From NCBI RefSeq assembly GCF_001458775.1, contig NZ_CZPZ01000001.1, positions 310,001 through 374,000 on the forward strand: a stretch of DNA of 64,000 bases, in the 5' to 3' direction. Below the pieces are notes generated by a model, which was not told the origin of the DNA, searched no databases, and worked only from the letters and a program-made list of their open reading frames with translations. Numbering within the stretch: position 1 is the first letter of the stretch; every line of letters begins with the position of its first letter. Positions 36,639 through 45,800 of the stretch are shown piece by piece. Source of the stretch: Candidatus Nitrospira nitrificans. GTDB lineage: Bacteria > Nitrospirota > Nitrospiria > Nitrospirales > Nitrospiraceae. Position numbers and translations under genes: made by a program.

Positions 36639-37925
36639 TTATGCATGTATTGAAGGCGAAGCCTTGCGCGGGGATGAATCGGCATGAGCCACTCGAGGGT
36701 TGGGACGTCGGTGTCGGTTGGAAAACCTTGATCGACTTGGAGTAGAGCGCTCGTCCCGATGCGCCGAACCGTCTTCGCCCTGAATCGCCGGCAACGAAGC
36801 ACCGCTTCCCGGAGCGAGCGGGACGGCATGTCCCAGGAGACGCTCGATATCTCGAAGTTGCTGCCGGTCTTCGCCTGTTACAAAACTTGTGGCGCGACCG
36901 GTCGTCTTCATTCGAGCCGTGCGGCCGATGCGATGGACGTAATCTTCCGGGCAATTGGGCAGATCGAAATTGATCACGTGGCCGATGTTCGCGACATCGA
37001 TCCCTCGTGCGGCAATATCCGTCGCGACCAGCACACGAAATGACCCGCGTCTAAAACCTTCCAGCGCGGCGCGTCTCTGCGAGAGACTTCGGTCTCCATG
37101 CAGCACGGCCACTCGATGGCCTGCGCCACCCAGCATACGTCCCAACCGATCGGCACGGTGCTTGGTCCTGGTGAAAACCAGAGCCGTATCCTGATCGGCC
37201 TTCAATAACGACAAGAGAAGATCGGGCTTCTCGGCATGGGATGTGTAATGGATCGCCTGCGTGACCCCATCGGCTGTTGTGGCCGACGGCGCGACCATGA
37301 CGCGCACCGGATTGTTCACACTGGCTTGAGCCAATCGAGCCAGATCCGTAGGGAGGGTGGCCGAGAAGAGAAGAGTCTGTCGCTCTTCAGGCAATGCGTC
37401 AAGAATTTGATTGATTTGAGGGGCAAAACCCATATCCAACATCCGATCCGCCTCATCCAACACCAAGATCTTAATGGCGGACAAGACAATCGTGCCGTTC
37501 CACATATGATCAAGGAGACGGCCCGGCGTCGCTATCAAGATGTCCGGTCGTTGTCGCAAGCCCCGCACTTGGGCTTGCATATCCGCGCCGCCGACTATGA
37601 CGGTGGCGGAAATGCGGCGACTGCGGCCGAGTTTCTCGATCGTAGTCAGGGTCTGCAGTGCCAACTCACGAGTCGGCGCTAAGATCAATGCCTGCGGCTG
37701 CCCCTTCGGCAACGCGGCGAGTCGTTCGACGATCGGAATGACAAAGGCTGCGGTTTTACCGGTCCCGGTCTGAGCACATCCGATGACATCTCGCCCGGCG
37801 AGCGCGGGCGGAATAGCTTGTTCTTGAATGGGCGTGGGTGATGCGAACCCGGCATCAGCCAGGTCCCGGAGAAGCGCCTCGGACAAACCGAGCGCGTGAA
37901 AATTGGCGTGAACAGACGTAGTCAC
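36639..37925 (-). CDS. DEAD-box ATP-dependent RNA helicase, RhlE-like
   Basis: 428 residues. All helicase motifs are in order: Q motif (FASPTPIQEQAIP), motif I AQTGTGKTAAF, Ia PTRELALQT, motif II VLDEADRMLDMGF, motif III SATLP, motif V TDIAARGIDV and motif VI YVHRIGRTARMKTTGRA. The C-terminal 60 residues are a basic, Arg/Ser/Pro-rich tail as in RhlE. It unwinds RNA duplexes in ribosome assembly or mRNA decay, often in the cold. The start codon is GTG. An RRM gene lies upstream and divergent, consistent with a shared RNA-handling theme. Confidence 0.93.
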   Translation of the reverse strand: MTTSVHANFHALGLSEALLRDLADAGFASPTPIQEQAIPPALAGRDVIGCAQTGTGKTAAFVIPIVERLAALPKGQPQALILAPTRELALQTLTTIEKLGRSRRISATVIVGGADMQAQVRGLRQRPDILIATPGRLLDHMWNGTIVLSAIKILVLDEADRMLDMGFAPQINQILDALPEERQTLLFSATLPTDLARLAQASVNNPVRVMVAPSATTADGVTQAIHYTSHAEKPDLLLSLLKADQDTALVFTRTKHRADRLGRMLGGAGHRVAVLHGDRSLSQRRAALEGFRRGSFRVLVATDIAARGIDVANIGHVINFDLPNCPEDYVHRIGRTARMKTTGRATSFVTGEDRQQLRDIERLLGHAVPLAPGSGASLPAIQGEDGSAHRDERSTPSRSRFSNRHRRPNPRVAHADSSPRKASPSIHA

Positions 37926-38469
37926 TACGTTATCCTTTCAGTATGATCGCATTATGACGGGATCAGAGAACCGAGGGGAGAGACAACCGAGAAGGGTGCA
38001 ACTCCAAACTGGACCTGGTCGCGATGCGATCGCGAAGTCCGATATAGTTTGAACATCTCCTCGCCGGACCACCACGAGGTAAATGTAGCGTTACCATACA
38101 GCATGGCCCGCCCAACGTCAACCGGTTCTTCGGAATGCGAGGGAGGGCAGACCATTGACAAGCCAATGCCTTGTCGCGTGTCCTACACAATACTGAGCCG
38201 CGCGAGGAGGTTTGACTCCTTCAGAAATTACATGTTAGAGTGAACCTCGTTGTACGCTATTTCCTCTCCGGGCACTCCTCGTACTCACTCCCAGTGTTGA
38301 CACGATAGTCTGTGTAATGTCACCAAGCTGATGCTCCTCCGCCTGAACGGCAGAGGCCTGGCATCCTGATAGCTTGGCCAGTCCGTTGGTGGAGCTGAAA
38401 CAGAGCTATTGAGTTTCTCTGTCAGGCAACCACTGACTTGAGCTTCGTGTTTCTATAGAAGGGCGATCC
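37926..38469. other. Gene-free stretch upstream of the helicase
   Basis: About 540 bases between the divergent helicase and a doubtful small ORF. Two TCGCGA palindromes lie near 38019-38036, and TTGACA words occur near 38154 and 38294 without a convincing -10 at standard spacing. The minus-strand part is probably a long leader for the helicase mRNA. Confidence 0.4.
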
Positions 38470-38757
38470 ATGAATCTCGCTTCGGTTTGGAAAAGTCGTA
38501 AAGCAGGAAAGAAAAAGTCCGCCCATAAACCGAAAATCCGCTGGCAACTTCTCGGGTTGACTGATCCCAATTCGGTCGACAATACATCCTCAATCGACGT
38601 CATCAGACGCGAAGTCGCCTCGTTGGCGAGACATAGCTTTGGAGAAGATACCCGCTTGCGTTCCACCACCAAGACAAGCAAATCCCCAGAGATGAGGAAG
38701 AAATCATTCAGTACCAGGCGCCGTGGAGATACGGACCAAACAGGGAACGGCGCCTGA
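38470..38757 (+). CDS. Doubtful small basic hypothetical protein
   Basis: 95 residues, very rich in Lys, Arg and Ser (KSRKAGKKKSAHKPKIRWQL), with no recognised domain, signal or membrane helix. GAAGGGCGATCC precedes the ATG and is an acceptable ribosome site. No homology is recognised and the composition is low complexity, so this may be a chance ORF. Confidence 0.35.
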   Translation: MNLASVWKSRKAGKKKSAHKPKIRWQLLGLTDPNSVDNTSSIDVIRREVASLARHSFGEDTRLRSTTKTSKSPEMRKKSFSTRRRGDTDQTGNGA

Positions 38758-38950
38758 GCGATACCGTACCGGTACATAGTGAAGAGAGAAGACGTGCCCA
38801 TATCGACTGTTCAAAGCTTCGTCCAATGGCTCATCCACAATCCTCTCGGTGCGGGCCGCATGGTTGTCTATCGCAGAAATAATTGGTGCCCTCCTCCATA
38901 ACCACGTTGAACCGCGAGACGAGCATGAGACCTTATCTATAGAGATGCTC

Positions 38951-38969
38951 GTATCATCCAACATGATAC
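38951..38969 (+). promoter_or_regulatory. Perfect hairpin touching the RRM start region
   Basis: GTATCAT (38951-38957), loop CCAAC, ATGATAC (38963-38969), directly followed by ATGATCATG, which contains both possible start codons and an 8-base palindrome. No Shine-Dalgarno sequence is visible, so the structure occupies the place where the ribosome would bind. Confidence 0.55.
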
Positions 38970-38975
38970 ATGATC

Positions 38976-39239
38976 ATGAGTAACTGCATCTTGTATGTCG
39001 GTGGCCTTGCGGAAGCGACTTCCGACCGTCAACTCCGCGACTTATTCGGAACCTATGGCGCCGTCGTGCGCGTCCATGTCGTCCGATACAAACGCAGCGG
39101 AAAATCAGCCGGTTATGGTTTTGTGGAAATGGGCTCGGACAAGCAAGCGAGCCACGCCGTCAGTGCCCTAGAAGGCGCATCGTTTGCAGGCAATTGCTTG
39201 CGACTCTATGTCACACCTTATGCATCCATTCTTGCCTAA
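38976..39239 (+). CDS. RRM-domain RNA-binding protein
   Basis: 87 residues, a single RNA recognition motif and little else. RNP2 is LYVGGL and RNP1 is KSAGYGFVEM; strand and helix spacing are normal. Such small glycine-poor RRM proteins are found in cyanobacteria and several other phyla and bind RNA, often induced by cold. The ATG at 38970 is an alternative two codons upstream. A second RRM gene lies at the right edge of the window. Confidence 0.92.
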   Translation: MSNCILYVGGLAEATSDRQLRDLFGTYGAVVRVHVVRYKRSGKSAGYGFVEMGSDKQASHAVSALEGASFAGNCLRLYVTPYASILA

Positions 39240-39309
39240 GGTTCCCCTCAGATTAAGGACAGGGCGATTTACCCATGCGTCACCTGAACGTCGAGCCACA
39301 ATCGACACG

Positions 39310-39711
39310 CTATTTCATTTTTCTGCAAATCTCGACGGTCGCTTCAACTTGACCATCTCTTGGACTGACCATCAACAGCATCCCTTTGTGCTCCAGGGCT
39401 CTCTTAAACAACATGGCATAACCGGCATCGTATTGGCGTTCCTCGATCGTGGTCTCGCCGCTTTTGCGATCGTATGAACGTTCGAAGACAAATGCGTCCA
39501 CTGTCTGCGTGCCATTCCCGCGCGCTTTGCTCGTGACGCGCCAGAAACGATTCTCCGGATCGATTATCCCGTTCGAGGTGTCCAGGGCGGCATTGGAACA
39601 CAGCTTGACACCCTTCGACACCTCCACATATTCACCTCTATCCACGAATTGAGCGAAGCCTGACAAGGGAAATCCAATAATCATTGCAAGAACGAGTAAG
39701 TGGTTAGACAT
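39310..39711 (-). CDS. Small secreted hypothetical protein
   Basis: 133 residues from ATG 39711, chosen because GGAGGATCAC precedes it; the frame extends upstream without a ribosome site. The signal peptide (MSNHLLVLAMIIGFPLSGFA) is followed by a soluble domain with two cysteines, including VKLCSNAALDTSNGI and EATVEICRKMK, which could form a disulfide in the periplasm. Convergent with the RRM gene. The family is not recognised. Confidence 0.7.
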   Translation of the reverse strand: MSNHLLVLAMIIGFPLSGFAQFVDRGEYVEVSKGVKLCSNAALDTSNGIIDPENRFWRVTSKARGNGTQTVDAFVFERSYDRKSGETTIEERQYDAGYAMLFKRALEHKGMLLMVSPRDGQVEATVEICRKMK

Positions 39712-39896
39712 GTGATCCTCCGTCGTCGAGATAGTGGAAAGCCATTTCAGCGGAGCGGACACATGCAAAGATGTAGGAACATGACCGCACCCCCCATACA
39801 GTCGCGCTCACTCCATCCACTAACGCCCCGCACCCGCACCAATACGAGATTCTTGGCAACCAAACCGTAGGCTTATCTTGTGCCTTAGAAGGTCGA

Positions 39897-42800
39897 TCAT
39901 CCGAGCACAACGCGAATGTGGTGCTCGCCTTCCTTGACGAGAGGGATATTGTCGCGGCTGATTATTTGCTTTCCATCAAGCTCCGCCAGTATCACGCCGC
40001 GGCTCACATGGCGCGGGTTTTCCACCGCGATGTCATAGACCGCCGAATGATACCGGAAACGAATCGAGTACCCCGGCCAGTGGCGCGGAACACAAGGATC
40101 GACGGAGAGCGTGGCGCCGCGCAAGCGGAAACCGAGCATCCATTCCATACCGGCCCGGTAGAGCCAACCCGCCGCCCCGCTGTACCAGGTCCATCCCCCA
40201 CGTCCTACATGCGGGGGCTCGCCGTACACGTCGCCGGCGACGACGTAAGGCTCGACTTTGTAGCGCTGGACGCTCGCTCGCGAGGAAACCCGATGAACAG
40301 GATTCAACAGACGAAACAACTCGCCGGCCTTGTCACCTTCACCCAATGCCGCGAAAGCCAGCACGGTCCAGACCGCCGCGTGGGTATACTGACCGCCGTT
40401 TTCTCGGACGCCGGGGACATAGCCCTTGATATAGCCGGGATCCCTCGGCATCTGATCAAAGGGTGGTGTCAACAGACGGATCAGCCCATCCTGCCGGTTC
40501 ACAAGATGCCGTTCCACCGCGGCCATGGCGCGCGCGCCGCGGTCCGGATCCGCCGCGCCGCTGATCACTCCCCAGGTCTGAGCAATGGAATCGATGCGAC
40601 ATTCCGGGTCTGCAGCGGAACCGAGCGGCGTCCCGTCATCGAAGTACGCGCGACGATACCACTCCCCGTCCCACCCATCTCGCTCGATCGCGGCCTTCAA
40701 CGCACTCACATGCAGCCGCCACGTTTCGGCGCGAGCACGCTCCCCGCGCTGAGCCGCCACCTTCGCGAACTCCCAGAGCACCGTGTGCAAAAACCACCCG
40801 AGCCAGACACTCTCCCCTCTGCCCTGCTGGCCCACACGACTCATCCCGTCATTCCAGTCTCCGGTACCCATGAGCGGAAGGCCATGACTGCCGACGACCA
40901 GACTCCGATCCAACGCACGCGCACAATGTTCAAAGAGGGTGGCGCTCGTCCGGGACACACGCGGCTCAAAGTAGGATTCAGATTGCCCCTCAGCCAATGC
41001 CGGTCCTTCCAGAAAGGATACTATTTCGTCCAGCACGGTCATATCGCCGGTCACTTCAAGAAATTGGATCACCGCGTACGGCAACCACAGCAGATCGTCG
41101 GAAATGCGGGTACGCACACCGCGTCCGGACGGAGGATGCCACCAATGCTGGACGTCGCCCTCGACAAACTGCCGCGCGGCCGCCCGCAGCAGATGCTCGC
41201 GCGTGACATCGGGTGCCGCCACACTCAGGGCCATGACATCTTGAAGTTGATCCCGGAACCCATAGGCCCCGCTCAACTGATAGAACGCCGCGCGTGCCCA
41301 GACGCGGCACACCAGCGTTTGATAGAGCACCCATCGATTCAAGAAGATATCCGTCGCGCGCTCCGGCGTATGGACCTGTACGACACCCAAGAGGTCGTCC
41401 CATCGGCGGGTGACCTCTCGCAAGAGCCCGTTCACGTCCGCCCCACGATAGCGATCGAGCAGGAAACGAGCCTGCTCACACCCCGCTGTCTGACCAAGAA
41501 ACCACACGATTTCGGCGCGTTCGCCTGCATCCAACTCAATCGACACTTGAAGCGCCCCGCAAGGATCGAGCCCCGCGCCGACCTTTCGGGACAGTTCTCC
41601 TCCTGCTTGCAAAGCCAAGGGACGATCGAACGTCCCGTGACGACCGAGAAATTCCGTCCGATCACCGGTCCACGACGTATGGATTCCGGCAAGATCGGTA
41701 AACGCGATGCGTCCGGCGAACTCGCCGCCGAGCATGCTGCGCGCAAAAAGCGCCCCGGTCTTCGGATCGATCTCGGTGATAATATAGGGTGCGGACTCAC
41801 TGCGGGAACTCCCGAGCACCCACTCCACATAGGCCGTCACTGAAAGACGTCTCGATCGGCCGGACATATTCTGCAGTGTCAATCGAGAGATCTTGATTGG
41901 ATCTTCAAGCGGCACGAATTGCAGCAATTCGGCCAGGACACCATGCGAACCATGATGGAAGCGGCTATAGCCCTGTCCGTGACACGCGACATAGGGTGCC
42001 GGATCATCGCGAATCGGCAGCGCCGTCGGGCTCCAAACCTCTCCGGAATCGTCATCGCGAATATAGAGCGCCTCCCCCGACGGATCAGACACCGGATCGT
42101 TCGACCAAGGCGTCAGCTGATTCTCGTGACTGTTCAGCGACCAAGTAAACCCGGAGCCGGACTCCGACACGAGAAATCCAAACGACGGGTTTGCGACGAC
42201 GTTGACCCAGGGCCGTGGTGTCCGAAGTCCTTCGCCGAGAATCGTGACATATTCGCGTCCCTCATCTGCGAAGCCGCCCAAGCCGTTGAAGAATTCGAGT
42301 TCACGCTCAGGCACCGGCACATCCAGGCGTCTGCCCGGTCGTGGTGAAGACGAGTTCGTCGACGTCACACGGCTCCTGCGCGGCAGGCGAGAGACCTGCT
42401 CCGCCAACGTGCCGCGCCGGCCGAGTAGGACGACCCGAGCAACCTGCTGCAGCAGGAGCCGATCCTGTACGGAGAGCAAGTCGGTCCGCAGAAGATATAT
42501 ACTTCCCCGCGCCCCTCCGGCATCCGGGCAGAGCCGCAGCCGACTGCCCCGCACAAGCCCTTCCAACGAACCCTGCAATCCCTGTTCATACGACGAAGCC
42601 TTCTCATTCAGGATGATCACATCGGTCGATAACTGTCTCATCCGCCAGTATTCATGCGCTCGGAGCAATTGCCGGATGATGTCGACATCATCCGCGTTGT
42701 CGATGCAAGCCAACACAATAGGCAGATCGCCTGAGATACCATGCGCCCACAGCGCCGCGCGGTCCACCGTACTCCGACTCAGCGCTTCAGAGGATGGTCG

Positions 42801-45800
42801 CAGCGAGACGTCGGAATACAGCACGGCATTGGCGAGTTGCTGGAACAGTTGCGCCTCGTCGTTTTCGATACCGAGGTGATGCAGTTGCACCCGCGCTTGC
42901 GTCCAGGCCAGCGACAGGGCACGCTCAAATACTCTCGGGTCGCTGTACTTGTCGGCCAACTCCAACACGTGATCGCGGGTAGAGCCGACAATGGTTGAAA
43001 ACACCAGGCGTACGGTCCCGCCTGCCGGCACCCGCACCGTACGGCGCAAGCTCATCACCGGGTCAAGCACGGATCCGACGGTATTCGAAAGCGGCCGCCC
43101 ATCGATCATCGAGACCGCCGTGCGGACATGGTGCCCTCGTCCAAGAAACCGCGCGCGATCCGTTTCATATTGCAGGGCGCCCACGGTGTCTCCTTCGACC
43201 ACCACCACCTGGGCCACCCACACCGTCGCTTCTTCATCCGACCGCCTTCGACGCGTCGCGAGTACCGCGCCGACCTCCGGCACGAATTCGGTTTGCACGA
43301 ACAAATTCGCAAAAGCCGGATGGGCCACATCGGCAGCCTGTGGAGCCAGGGACAGCTCGGCATAGGAGGTCACTTGTAGATCGCATGCGCGCGCTCCCAT
43401 GTTGGTGACCGCAATGCGCCGCACTTCGGCATCATCCTCGGACGACACCACGACCTCGAGCGTCGTGTTCCAGTCGTTGTCCCGCCGGATAATTTCAGCC
43501 CGCTCTTCGGTAAAAGACACTTCATAGTCATCGGCCTCGACGCCGCTGGGCTGATAACCGGCCGACCAGACAGATCCGGTTTGGATATCGTGCAGAAAAA
43601 TATAAGAACCCCAGCAGTCCCGCGTCGCATCCTCGCGCCAGCGCGTCACCGCGATATCCCGCCACCGGCTGTATCCAGACCCGGATGTCGTCAGCATGAC
43701 CGCATATTGCCCGTTGGACAACAGATGCGTCCGCGGTGTCGCCTCATGCGGCGAGGTGAATCGCCGCATGACCGGTGGTATGAGGTCGCGGACTTGCGCC
43801 GCGGCAGCGACTTCTTCCGCGCGCGGGCGTGTGACCGGCACATCGCGCGGAGTCCGTTCCTGGAGCAACAGTTCAGTAGCTCGGACGATCGGCTCGGCAT
43901 GAAAACGGTTCCTCATCAGTCCATTGTTCAAGACATTCGCGATCGAGACCAACGACATGCCCTGATGATGCGACATATAGGCCCGCACGACGGCCGCGTC
44001 TTTTCCTTCCGGCACTCGTGTCCCTGTGTAATCCAGCGCTTCATAGAATCCGTAGGTTCCTCTCCCTCCGGCCTCGGCGAGGCGCCCGAAGCCTTGCGTG
44101 GCTTCCGTAGGACTGATCATCGCCGCAAGGGCTGTGGCATAGGGCGCGATGACCACATCCTCACTGAGGCCTCGCTTGAGCCCCAGGCCCGGCACGCCAA
44201 AGCTGGAATACTGGTACGTCAAATCGAGATCACGCGCATTATAGGCCGACTCTGAAACACCCCAGGGCACGCCTCGCTCTCTCCCATATTGAATCTGCCG
44301 ACGGACGATCAACTCATACGTCCGGCACAGCAAGCTGCCTGCCGGGAAACGCATCACCAACGCCGGCATGAGGTATTCAAAGATGGAGCCCGACCAGGAT
44401 ACGAGCGCCGAACCGTCTCCCACTGGTGTCAGGGCGCGGCCCAGGTGAAACCAATGCGATGACGGCACGTCGCCCTTGGCGATGGCGATAAAGCTCGCCA
44501 GCCTGGCTTCCGATGCCAGCAAGTCGTAACAACTGGGGTCCAGGCTGTTCTCCGGCATGCGATAGCCGATGGACAACAGCTTGCGGGTGGGATCGAAAAG
44601 AAATGTGAAATCCATGGCGTGAACCATGTGCTCCGCATGCTGCGCGATCGTCGCCAGACGGCGGACCAAGCCCGTGATGTCCGCACCCGCTTGCCGTATG
44701 GCATCAGCCAGAAGGGCGATTCTCGCCAAGCTGGCCCGATCCTGCGAGGGACGACTCCTCGCCTGGTCACGCAAATGATCGAGCGCGCGAAGCGCTTCCG
44801 CAAACCGCTCAGGGGCAGCCGCCAGCGTGGGAACGGGTTGAAAGAACGGCGCAATCACCGCCCACTCCGGCGATGGCCCCGACGGATGGTCGAACAGCGC
44901 CGCCCGATCTTTCGCGCTGAAGCGCACCCAGGGAAGCAACAATTCCGCGTCCCGGAGATGGCTTTCCACGCAGGCCCGGACTGCATCGGCCCACGCGCGC
45001 AATTCCCCATCGGGCTCATCACCGCGCTCCTGTCCCAGTGCCTGAGCCATATCCGCAACGGTATGAGACAAGACCGTGAGCCGGCTAAGCCTGACAGTCC
45101 AACCCGCAGCATCAACCGGCTTCGACAAGAGCGCCATGGCCAACGCATCGACGGCTTGGCTCAGCTGCTTCCTGGTCACCGTGTGGGTCTGTCGCCGATC
45201 TGGAATCTCCTCCAGCGCATCACGTAACAGTTGAATGGCATCATCGATCCCGGCAAAAACATGGTCGTTGATGGAAGATTGCTGAATCAACTCGCGGCAT
45301 CCGTTGCCGACGACTAATAAATGGCCCGCGAGGTTTCCGCTGTCGACGGTGGACACATACTTGGGATCCAGCGCATGCAGGGTACGCGTGTCGTACCAAT
45401 TGTAGAAATGCCCACGAAACAGATCGAGACGCTTCATGGTCGCCAGTGTGCCTTCCAGTCGCTCGGCAGCATCGAGGGTCCCCAGCCATCCGAGATCACG
45501 GGCGACCAGAGTCGAGAGCAGGTAGAGCCCGATGTTGGTCGGCGAGGTCCGGTGGGCGACGACAGGTTTCGGATCTTCTTGAAAATTATCAGGCGGCAGC
45601 GCATGGTCTTCCGAAGATACGAAGGTTTCGAAAAATCGCCAGGTCCGGCGCGCAATCAGTCGGAGTGTCCGCGCATCGGCCGGAGAAACCGGTTCGGTTC
45701 CCATGAGTCGAGGCGGAAGACTGACCCACCGGGCCACGGCAGGGGCCGACATCCAGAGCAATACGAACGGAGCGGCGGCGGCCCAGGACTCATCTCGTCC

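Noticed and set aside
39918-41843. 641-codon plus-strand frame opposite the cyclic glucan synthase
   Set aside because: Antisense to the conserved GH94 domain; protein is Pro/Arg/His rich and domain-free.
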